A stretch of 64,000 nucleotides of DNA from Escallonia rubra (lineage: Eukaryota > Streptophyta > Magnoliopsida > Escalloniales > Escalloniaceae), in assembly GCA_033065855.1 (NCBI GenBank), contig JAVXUO010001844.1:186001-250000 (forward strand), read 5' to 3'. A program made the translations under genes and the position numbers. The notes under the pieces were generated by a model that had not been told where the DNA came from, did no database searches, and saw only the letters and a program-made list of their open reading frames with translations. Of this stretch, positions 49,101 to 61,100 are shown piece after piece; the first letter of the stretch is position 1; every line of letters starts with the position of its first letter.

Positions 49101-52100
49101 ATTAGTAGACAATAGTTTCCTGATCTCTAGAGATTAGTAGTATGTCAAGCTTTCGTAGAATAGCGGTATGCCAAACTTTCCTAGAATAGCGATACCTTGT
49201 TGTATAAAGGTTTTCGTATTGAATCATTTTCAAATAATAGAATTCCAAAATTTTCTTCTATATCGGATGTAGTCACCACTTAGTCACCAACTCGAGACCA
49301 GAACCACCAATGCTGATCCTTAAATTGTACATTTCCTTCAGCACTAACTCAACAACTATGACAATTGGCTCAACTATGACTTTTACCCTCGAAAAACTAA
49401 TATGGTTATATTTGTAGTTGTTGATGTGCATCTTTCATGAAATCGATAACATTTGCATCTGAATGGATGACAAGTTGAGCAGCTTATACGCGTAATTGTG
49501 TTCCTTAGATTGAAGTTGGAGGGACTTTATAAGCTCTTATCTTTATATGAAGTGGCCTTGAATTTTCAGTTATTTTGTGCTGCATTTCTGATTCTCTTTC
49601 GAAGAAACCAATGAATTGCGAGAAGGTGTATTTCCTTTGAACTGAATGTTGATTATTTGGTCCTTTCGTATTTTTTTTTCTGTTGCAGTACATTGGGTCT
49701 TCTAGCAATTGCAAGTCTCGAAGGATGATAAGCTTTAATGAAAATGTTGCTACCAAAAGAAGCAAAATATGCATTGAGGAAGCGGAAGGTAAGAGCATCA
49801 ACAGTGTGGACGGTCCAAGTGCTTTGTTAGATTGGAATGACAATTGTAGTGGACGGTGTGACATAAGACTATATGCTGATTTTAGTGACCTCTAATAATG
49901 CTTCAAACCCTTGGACTATCAGGTAACACTTGAATCTAACATTTTGATAGCAGGTAAACTTGCTGAAGCTTCTTGTTTGTCCTCTGTAAAGTCTGATTCA
50001 ACTACAGAAAGATGTCATGATCTTTCACTTATCAAGCTGACAAGGAGTGGCCTGCTTCTCTTTACCTTTCATAGGGACAGTTCTCATGATGTTGTTGATA
50101 TTGTGTCGAACATTATTCAATCTCTGGAATCTGGATGTTCAAGGTCGCCACTGTGAGTTGTGTACTTCCCTGAGTTTGTTTAGCAACATTATTTTGTGCT
50201 TCTTTTTCTCTGAAGGCATTATTTATTGGTGAAAAAACTTCCCAAAAATACATGCATGCAGGAACTGTGACAATGAGACCACATAATTTCCTCTTTCATA
50301 TAAAAATATTTTCCCTGAATTTTTGTCAGACTTGCAATTCATAAGTATTCCTTTCTTCTCTTAGTTGCACTGAACAGGAGGCCCGGGCGGGGACTCGTTA
50401 ACACCTAGAAGGATCCCAACTGGGAACGCCTTTAATAAAAAAATTAAATGTATAGTTATAATACACGAAACATTCTGTATAGATCTTCTCATTAAGTTAT
50501 ACTGCTAATTTGGGAGAGGAACTTAAAAGGATATGATATTGTCGACACTGGTTGATGGTCACAGCATAATGGAAAATTTTGAGTTCTATGACGAGTACTA
50601 TCTAATGCATTACCTTAAGAGGCCTGGCTGCACAGAAAATGACCTTTTAGGAGCTCTAAACTAAAAAGACCTAAAGCATCGGCATGTATTTCTGGCCTAA
50701 GATGAAGTTAGAATATCACGTCCAGCTGAATGCTTCACTTGCAGTGTATCATTGAATATTTTTTTTAAAGTGCAAAAAGTGATTGCCTCAAAAGTACTTC
50801 CATTATATGACTTCATCATGCTGAAACACTTTGGGATAAGCTACCAAAAAATAAAAAAAAGAATGGAAGAAAAACTCTTTGTTCCATGAATTTGCTTCAT
50901 CTCTTTCTCGTGAAATGGCGAATTCTCTCTGGATTTTCTTGGACTCTCTCCTCCAGTGGGATAAGTGTTAATATATCCATATAACATCGAATCCGTTGCC
51001 ACTATCATCATTAGACTATTTCTTGCTTAAGGTGTATGTAATAAGATAAAGGCTATATTACCCTCACACGCACTCAGCTTTTCTCTTATTTCACTCGCTA
51101 CTACTCACATATGGGAATATACGGTCCACCCCACCGTTAATTTTTAGTGAACGGCTATGAAGCACGGGTGCGCCTAGAAGGGTGAGGCATCGGTACCGGG
51201 TGCGCGTCAGGTGTGGGTGCAAGGCGGGTGCAGCATGGGTGTCGGGTATTTTCTATCTATTTTTTTAATTTTTTAAATAGCGGGTGCGGCTCGGGTGCGG
51301 GTAGGATAGGGTGCAAATCCGATACTTATGGGGTGAAAAAATACAATTCTCAAAAGAGTTTTCAGGAGTCAAAACACAAAAACAAAAGTGGTGGGGTTAA
51401 ATCCTAAATAATAAAAATCATACTAACCTAATAAATGGCAGATCTTTTCGGCTGGGGCTTGATCTGTGAGAAGGGCAGAGACTGAGAGAGAGAGGGAGGG
51501 AGGGAGAACCCCCAACCATCGACGTCTATTAGAACCACCCGGAACCACCAGCGACGATCAGGATCACCCGCGACCCCCGCAAGGCCACTTGGCACCGGGA
51601 GCAGAGAACTTTCGACGTCCGCGAAACCACTCGGCACTTGAAGCAGAGCACCTGCGATCTTGCACACTGGGAGCAGTTCCTGTTCTTGCTTTTAGTTCCA
51701 ATTTTCTTTTCTCTTTTGTGAAGTTGGGTTGGGACCTGTGAAGCACGGACACCTCTCCTAGGTGGAGTATGGTGTCCTAAACGGACGGACACCCCGACAC
51801 CCTTCGGACACCGCCCGACACGTGTCGAACACGGCTCATCGGTGTCATAATTTTTTTAATTTTTTTTTTTAATTTTCGACACTGTGTCAGACACTTCATC
51901 GACGAGTGTCGGACATGGCGTGGAGTAGTGTCGTACCGTTTTGAGGCCAATTTCAGATGTTTTGAACTATTACCGTCTTCTTCTCTCACCTCACGGCCGT
52001 CTTCTTCTCTCAGCTAACGGCTGCTGTCTGCCGACCACATCAAGGCTGTCGCCGGTGTCGCTGGTGTTGCCGGAGCTCAGTCGACAAAGATCCGAAGCCG

Positions 52101-55100
52101 AAGCCAACAGATCTGACGGCTACAGTCTCCAAAAGAAGAGAAGCCAGCTGCTGCCGCCGTTGCCAGAGGTCTCGCCGTCGTCGCCGGAGGTCCTCCGCCA
52201 CCGTCGCTGGCCCACATGTCTCTTCTTCTCTTTGTTTCCTCATCTCGTCTCTGTTCGAGTCCTTCTTCCTCCCTCTTTCGTTTCTTTCCTTTTTTTGTCG
52301 TGACTCGTGAGTCCCTCTCCGCCTCTCGTTTCTTTCCCCCCCTTTTTTTTTTCTTCCTCTCACTCTGTCGTGCATAGGCATAGCATATCTGAATAATCTC
52401 ATGCATACAGGGCACATTTTTTTATTAAATATTTGATATTTGATAGTCCAGTACATTGACTAAATAAATATTGAGTTATTGACCAAATAAATGTTGCTTG
52501 TATAGATGTTGTTTGTGTATTTATTATTACTTAATTTCAGATATTATATATATATATATATATAATAAAAATATATTAAAAAAATAGCGGTGTCCAAATT
52601 CTGATTTTTTGGAAATTGCCGTGTCCGGTGTCCCCGTCGGTGTCGGTGTCCGTGCTACCTAGGTTGGGACACAGTAGCAGATGCTTTTATGGCCACATGG
52701 CACTCTATAATGACATGCAAGCCCACTAATTATACACATGCAAGCCCACATGTGAGTGGGTCTATGCATTTTCAGACCAGTAATAGCTCCCAATAGTCAC
52801 AGTTACATGCAAGTATATAGCAGCTATGACAAATAAAATTGCACTATATATGCACTTTCTTAAAATTTAAATGATTCCTGTTATGTTTAGAAAGTAAATA
52901 TCAATCAAGTATATATAATTAAAAATATATATATTTAAAATTTGCCTTATCCCCGCCGCACCCGTATCCTAAAATTTTCAAACAAGCCGTGTCCGCGTAT
53001 ATGCACCCGTTTCGCACCCGCACCCGTACCCGTATCCGGTCTTCATAGGTGGACGGTGTTAACTATTTCTGTGAAATGACTAAGTGACTTTTATTAGTGC
53101 ATCGAGTTTGCACTTCATGCCATCAAACACAACACTGCTTCGATTCACAGTTTAGGGCTCCTAAACTAATTAATATATGAATGCCCTATTTAGAATTTTT
53201 TCAACTTATAAATCCATGAACATCTTTGAAATCCCCAATTTTTGATCAAAACCCCTAATTCCTCAATACAGTAGCATTGTAGGTCCAGAATACATCGTCA
53301 TCGCTCTGACTCTGACCATCCACCACCATTGCGAGAGCCCGTGATAGAGCGACGCCACCGCCGTTGTCAATTCATGGAACCCTGGACCCACAATTTTCAG
53401 ACCTTGACATACAGGTCCGAACTCATGATGATAGTGGTGGTGACTGGTTGTTGCGTTTTGAAACCCAGACCGAACAGGTCGGTCCACTCTTGAAACTGTC
53501 AACCGACCGAAGTTCCGGTCCTGTTGTATTTTGAAATTGTTTCAGTCTGAAAGCCAGTATTAACTACCTAAATCGGTAGCTAATTGTTGGAAGGTTAGAC
53601 CTGTAGTGGTTTCGTGCTGTCAGACCATGCAATTACTATAATCCTTAAGTGCCAATATACCTGCTTCCTTGGGAAATATTCCATATCAAACAATCTGAAA
53701 CTAGTTACACTCATATGTTAAGAGAGAATCAAGATGCTTTTCCATATATAACGGAATTTTAACCACCCTTAAAGTTTTCAAAATTAGGTATAGTTATCTA
53801 TTATTGATGATGCATTCTTCGACAATGGTCAACCCGACGGGTGAACTACTATCCTAATACCCAATCTCTTCTACGTTTGATGAACGGTCTGTTTTTTAAA
53901 ACATTGACCCGTTGCCATGAGAGGCTGTATTTTGAGCAGAAGTATGTCTCTATCATTGACAGAGAAGCTGCTGGAGATCGTTGTGATGCCTGGAGATTTG
54001 TAGTAATTGCAGGAGTCCATTTGACATTCTTTGAATTGAGACCCTCCTCTCTCTCTTTATATCTTATTTGAAACAGAGGTCCACTGTGTGAACTCGAGTA
54101 ATTTTTTATTTTATTTTAAGGTAAAGAGTAAGGAGAATTTTGCCAAACCAGGAGCTTGCCATAAGTATGTCGACAGCATCTCCCTCGATCATCACCAGTG
54201 GTCCATGCCGGCACTTCTGACCAGGCTATTTTTGGATTTTCGGGGTTGTTCGGCTGTTAAATGTACTGAAAGAACATGGAGGGGTAGCTGGTACATTCAC
54301 CGAAATTTGAAGGGATGCTAGTCTGATTTCTTATATGTGGGGTAGTAAGTGTAATAAGCCTGAAATTGAGGGGGTGTTATTTTGAATCAGAAATATGTGA
54401 TGAGATTTATGCTTTACAGCAGTGTGATGGATAAAGAGGTGTATGATAAAAATCTGAGAAATTTGTCTCGAAGATAGCTGGAAACACGGATGGCGGTGTT
54501 GGAGGCTGTGGTATGGTCAGCTGCAGTGTTTAGTGTATGCTTATTGGGCCTTGGAGTGTGCATGACGGCCCAAGGAAATTTGTCTGTAACAGCGAGGAAG
54601 ATTAAGCCCATTTGGGTCCAGGTTTTTTTTTCCCCCATTCACTTGACCCACAAAATATATCGACCAGCTCATGACCCAAAGATTGATCAGTTTCCATATA
54701 AGTTAATTTCTCTTTGTTAGCGCTGATTTTGAGACCTTAAAGAACAAAGGATCGATCAAAAATCAAGTGCGAACAAACATCCATACACACTGAGTTTTTG
54801 TGTCGATGTTTATTTGTGGTTGTGGGGATTGTATCTCTGATCAGACACCTGTCAGATCGTTACTTCGTCGAACGAACTAATGACAAAAACCTCGGATTCT
54901 AGATAAACTAAATAAGAAACCAACATGAACTGTAAAGAGAAAAACAAAACTTCATCGAGGATGGGGATTAACCCCTAAGTCACACTGTTTTCCACCAACT
55001 GGTGGTTGGAACCCTATACCTGTAAGGCATAGGGCTAGAAGGTTTCTGTAGAGCTTCTGTTTTATCTCTTTTCTCTCTCTATCTTTGACTCTTTTTGAAA

Positions 55101-58100
55101 ACTTCTTCCCTTTACGTAGGATATGCCTTTTCCTTTTATAGAGGCTTCCACCAGGAATCTTTTCAAACTTATTAGGTTGTTTCTCCTGATAAGTCCTACT
55201 TCATTTGGCTTATCCCTCTGAGTAGATAATTCAAACACGTGAGAAATATCCTTCTTTTGGGCTTCGAACTCTGAAGTAGAGTCCGAATAATTTCGAACTT
55301 AAAGGGTCCGAAACCTCAAATGGCCCATCAATTTACGAAGTCCATCTTCGAGTCTGCATGCGTTGATTTCGAACTTCAGTGAGGTTCGAAACCTCGTCAG
55401 GCCCAAAAAACCTTCAAATTCCAGCCCACCAATAGGTAGCGAGCCTTGTGCACCTTGTACGCCTTTATTTAATCTTCAAATCTAAATGATGTGGATTTGA
55501 ACTTTCATAAAGTTCGAGACCTACTTGCCTCGTCCGAACCGTCCAGCATGAATCCAGAAGAACTTTTGGGTTGAAATTTAAGTGCCAACAAATGCCCCCT
55601 CGTGATTTGTGGAAGTCCATTTTGCTTACAAGAATCACGATTTCTTGGCACTTCATCCACCAGCCCGGCTGCATAAGATGAGTTGCTTCCTTGTATGACA
55701 CCTCCTTTTATGAGCTGTTGCTCCTTCTAGGAGCTGCTACCGCTGTCGTCACTTGTATAGGAGGTGGGTTTCCTTCCTTGTTGATCATTGCTTGATTTTT
55801 CCTTTCTTTTCCCTGGATCTCGTGTAATTTCGTGAGCCTATGAATCCCTTTTTGGGCTTTTGTATGTTTTCTAAAATTTTCGAGACCTATTTGTAATTTA
55901 GGCACTCCTGTATTGCAGACCCTTTGTCTTATATAGGGTTTCATTGCAATTATTTTGCATTGATGCAGGTTTTTTTTTCCCCCTTAATGCAATTTATGCG
56001 GACCCAGTTTCTGGTCTTCACAAAAGAATTTAATTTCTTTTTTTTTTCTGTATATTTTTTTGGTGTTAGGCTGCTTTTTTTGCTTAGACTCTCTTTTGGG
56101 TTTGTACAACCCCTTTTATTTTTTTATTTTTTCCGTTTTTCTCCTTTAGGGCCCACGGGTAATTGCTCCCAGCAAATCTCTTTGTCCACAATTGTATTGG
56201 AATGTACCTAGACCACTAGTACTATAATCCTAGTAGGACTTGTGGTCTTGCAGTTGATTTAATCTCAACTTTTGCAGAACGATAATCATACTAGACTTGT
56301 AGTCTTGGTTTATATCTCTGTCCTTTCCAGCCTCCAATACTCTTGAGCACAGAATTCTGTACGATAACTCTGTCACAATGCTTTTGTAGCAACATGCGTT
56401 TTTCAGCCCAAGCTTTCAAGTATAATCCTCCCTTTTTAATTCCTGTATCCTGGTAGTGTTGTAGGGATTTTGCTGCCTTTTGTTGCTAAGGCTTTTCACG
56501 CGTAAGGCTTTTCCTGTTGCCTTCTCTTCCTCCAGGTTTTGAAACCCTTTTTCAGTAAACTTTTCTTCTGCAAATCGGAAGTTTCACGTACCTCTTTGTT
56601 CACCATTTTTCTTGTCCATGTGCATCAGTTTCACAGGGATTCTTTGGTCTTTTACTTGTTTTCTTCATGAGCAATGCCATTTTGATCACAAAAGGGGATA
56701 AAATCTTTTTCAAACTCGCCGTCATCATCACTTCGGATTTTCACTAGTTTCAACTCCTTTTCATTTTCGAGAAGCTTTACGAGGTTGAAGAATTTTTCAA
56801 AGGCTTCATCCTTATGAATTAAAATAAGACCCAGGTTTATCTAGAAAAATCGTCAACAATGACGAAGGCATAAATTTTTCCACCAAGGCTAGTATGTCTC
56901 GTAGGGTCAAAAAGATCTAAATGAAGGAGTTGAAGAGGATGGGAGGTAGAAACAACATTTTTGGCATGAAAAGAGTTTTTTGATTGTTTGCCATATTGAC
57001 AGGCATCACAAACCTTATCCTTGACAAATTTCAACTTTGGTAAGCCTCTAACAAGTTCTTTCGAGAGTAATTTCTTGATTAAGTCCATATGCACATGACC
57101 TAATCTACGATGCCACAACCAAGTATCGTTATGTTGGACATAAAGGCAAATTTCTCGAGAAGAATCAAGCCCATCAAATGAAAGAGTATAGATGTTACAG
57201 TCTTGCTTACCAACCAAGGTAGTACCTCCATTTGAGGCATGATGAATCAGACAATGATCACCTTCAAAACATACTTCATGTCCACTATTGATTAGTTGAC
57301 TAATGCTAATCAAATTGAATTTCAAATCATCAACTAAAGACACATTATCAATAGAGATCGAACTGCTACCAATTTTACCTTTACTTATGATTTTTCTATT
57401 TGAATTGTCTTCGAAGGTAACTAGGCCACCCTCCTTTGGAGTGATATGTGAGAATAACGAGCGATCACCTGTCATGTGCCTTGAGCATCCACTGTCGAGG
57501 ATCCATTTATTTGGATCCACCTTTGCTTTCATGCATACCTACAATAGATTCTAGTTTTGATCCTTTAGGTACCTATACTTTCTTGGGTCCTGGATGATTA
57601 GGTAAACGAGATTTTGGCACCCAAACTTGCTTGCGGACAGTTTTTCATTAAGTGCCCCTTCTTTTTGCAAGCTGTACAAAGTGTGAATGGTAAGCAAGAA
57701 GCTAGATTTTCGCCAAAGAAATTTTTGTAATCCTTTTGCTTTTTAGAGCAATCATAGCCAATCCTACTTTTTTCAAAAACACACCTTTGTCTTCCAAAAT
57801 TATATCCAAGTTCTCACTTCTTTGCGTAAACTTTGAAAGAGTAAAATTCAGATTTTCGATTTCCTTTTCTAATTTCCCCTTTTGAATAGAAAATTTTTGC
57901 AATTGGGATTTTAAAAGCTCATTTTCAACAGGGGTTTAGAGACTGGATTTCAGAAGACAAATCAAAGTTTTCCTTCTTAGAAGCAATCATATCATTTTTT
58001 AAAGAAGTATTTTCATTGGTATAAAACTCAATCTTTTCATCTAACTCTTTCTTCTCACAAGCCAACTCTTCAACAATGTTGACCAAAGAAAGGGCCTTCC

Positions 58101-61100
58101 TTTTTAGAGCAGCATTTTTAATTTTCAATTTTTCATGGCTTTCTCTTAATTCAATGAAAGCTAATTCAAGTTTATCATAATCAAGATTGGAAGAAGGAAT
58201 TACCTCATCTGATTGACCATCCTTAGCCATAAAGCACAGTCGAGCCACATCATCATTTTCGCTCTTCTCCTCATCACTTTCGTCGGAGTCATCCCAAGTG
58301 AGCAGAGCCTTTTTGGATTTGAACTTCTTCTCTTTGATGTCTCTGCTACTGCTACCTGTCCACTTGTTCTTGAGCCGCGGGCAATATTTCTTGATGTGTC
58401 CAATTTTGCCGCATTCATAACAAGCATCAGGATTTTCTCTTGAACTCCAATCACTATTGTTTCTTTGTTGTGATTGGGTTGATTGATTCTTTTTCATCTT
58501 TCTATCTCTTCGATTTGCTAGGAACTTCTTGAACTTTCAAGTGATGAGAGCCATGTCGTAGTCAGAATCATCACGGCTCTTAGGTTCGTGCAAGGCTTTA
58601 GCTTTGAGAGCCAAAATTTTCTTCTTCGAGGTGGTCTCTTCCTCATCGTGAATCTTCATCGTGATTTCGTGAGTCATCAGAGATCCCACCAGCTCTTCTA
58701 GCTTGAGCACATTCAAGTCTTTAGCTTCTTGAACGGCGGTAAGTGTAGCTTCCCATCTTTTGGGAAGAGATTTGAGAACTTTCCTAACCATCTCCTTTTC
58801 GGGGTACATTTTCCCCAAAAACTTGAGTCCATTTATAATGAGAGTGAATCTGCAATACATCTTATTAATGGACTCATTTTCCTTATCTTGAAGGCTTCGT
58901 GCTGCTGGACTAGCATATTAATCTTGGTCTCCTTCACTTGATTTGTACCTTCATGGGTAACCTCCAGCAGTCTCCACATTTCCTGCGCTGTCTCACACGC
59001 TGAGACTCGATTATATTCGTTTATGTCGAGACCGCAACTGATAATGTCTTTTGCTCTATCTTCCATAGAGAAAAGATCTGCCTCTTGAGTTTCCATTTCA
59101 AGGATTCCCTTGGGAACCTGGGTTCCGTTTGGGCCGTCCTTCATAGGGATGATCGGACCATTTTCTACGACATACCACACATAGGTTTCCTGTCTTAAGA
59201 AGCTTCTCATTCGATTCTTCCAATAGTTGTAATTGTCGTTCTTCAACAATGGTGGTCGAGTAGTTGCTGAACCTTCTTCCATACCTTGATCTTTAGCTCT
59301 TGACGATTAAGTAAAAGAAGAAATAACATAGCACACGACTCTGATACCACTTATAGGTCCCTGAACACATTAGGGGGGGGGGGTGGGGTGAATAGGTGTT
59401 TATCCGTCTAATCAGAAATTTAAAAAATTTAACTAATAAGATAATAGCAATTACTGATCGACACAAAGATTTATACCGGTTCGGCCTCACATGCCTACGT
59501 CCAGTCCTCGAGCACTCCACACAAGGGAGACCTACGAGCCTTCCACTAATTAGCTAGCTTCGGGTGCTAGCTCAAACCTCAGTACAGATCTGAAACCTCT
59601 TCAAGTTTCTAACGATTACAAGTGAAATGAAAAATACAATTGAAATATAATTCACACTACTCAATGAGTAGATATTACAATGAAAACAAATGAACTAAGC
59701 TTTCTTAGGTGAGAAAATCTGAAACCTCAAAGAACTTAAGTAAGAAGCTTGCTATTCAAGATCTCTAACAAGGAACTCACTCAAGGAATAGTATAGAGAT
59801 ATATGAATAAGTTGAGAGTCTTTTTGAGAAGAATGAGAGATTTTTCAGGGATCAGAAAAGTTAAGAATAAACTCTCTAAGGGTCCCTTTTATACAAGTAG
59901 GAATATGACCGTTGAAAAGTATTTAAAAGGATAACACAGAGATTCATTCGAATGAATGAATAAAATCATTCGGAGGAATTTCAGTTAAGAAAGTCATCTC
60001 TGAAGAATTCGGTCGAATGAATCCAAGATTCATTTGAAGCAATTAGAAAAACAGAGATATTTTGGTGCCACTGAAAGTCGAATGAAAAGCAAAAGCTTCG
60101 AATGAAAACCTTTTCCTTCAAATGAAAACCTTTCTTTTCGAAAGAAAAACAAATTTAAAATCAGACAAATGAGGTCTGAAGGATTCAGTCGAATGAAAAC
60201 CTTTTCCTTCGAATGAAATCTTTTGCTTCGAATGAAAAACAGATTTTAATGAAGGCTGAAGAATTCCTTCGATTGAAACCAGTTTCCTTCGACTGAAAAT
60301 CTTTTCCAGCTGAAGACTTCTTGGTTTGTCCTTTTTGATTTTCTGGTAGATCTTTAAGAATGCTTAGCTTTAGATTTATTACAATGAAAGAAAAAATAAA
60401 CTGTCTAAGTCCAAAGTCTTTGACCAGAGAATTTCCATGCTATGATCTATGTTACATGGACTCGGTTCAAGTGTCCGAGTCTGATACGTGTCCAAGTGTC
60501 GGATTCGTCAAATTTTCAAAACCCAAGACACGGGGAAACGGCAAGACATTGCTATTTATTACCATTTTGTAGTTATTCCTTAGGTAAAATGGTGTCTTCA
60601 ATGACCCACATTGTTTTAATTGAAATCCTATCTCATCTCAACGCAATAAGGAATTAAAAGAACACTTTAAGATAACGTTCTTAGTGGCATATGCTATGAG
60701 ATGTGTCGGACACATATCCCATACCCATGTCCGAGTGTCGATTGTCCGACACGGGTACTTCACGCATTTTGAAGAGTCCATGTAACATAGGCTATGATTG
60801 GTCTTGAAATCATACTTGATAACATTGTTAGATTAATGCTAGAGCAGTAATCTTGGAATCATCAAAATAGCAAATCTAGACTTTGAAAGTCAACAATAGC
60901 TTCTTGGGTTAGATCTGTAGCAGGCTTATCTTCTAGCTTCCGACTCTCTTCAATGATTTTTTTTTGTAAACATGTTTGGACACATTGGCATAACGACCAT
61001 AACAACCATATAATCGACACAACGAAATGGCATCATTCTGTTTAGCACATTTACTCTTGACAGATTTTAGTCATTTTACTCTCGTAAGCATACCAGAATT

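Larger units (their letters stand above)
41897..49260 (+). mobile_element. Ty1/copia retrotransposon in intron 2, with two nested DNA transposons
   Basis: The left LTR (41897-42118) and right LTR (49004-49260) both start tgttggaaa and share long phrases (tttgtatttccaagta, ttagctgtaaattagtag, gtattgaatcattttcaa). A primer-binding site follows the left LTR, and a purine-rich tract precedes the right one. Internal domains run gag, protease, integrase, reverse transcriptase, RNase H on the plus strand, all broken. Without the 2237-bp hAT and 373-bp Stowaway insertions it is about 4.75 kb, normal for copia. Flanks share an imperfect gtatc/atatc duplication. Confidence 0.88.

Noticed and set aside
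52040-52456. Long lysine/arginine/glutamate-rich frames on the minus strand
   Set aside because: They translate a purine-rich strand of a GC-rich transposon interior. Low complexity and in two overlapping frames.
51727-52670. A 9-bp duplication (ggttgggac) suggesting a Mutator-like element
   Set aside because: The two sister copies show 8-bp duplications and ends ctatgaag/cttcatag. The ninth base is explained by chance, and a related element encodes a hAT transposase.
54130-54320. Possible exon after a ttaag tract with protein-like residues
   Set aside because: The frame has no recognisable motif and does not join the THUMP exons in phase. Exon 4 joins exon 5 perfectly without it.
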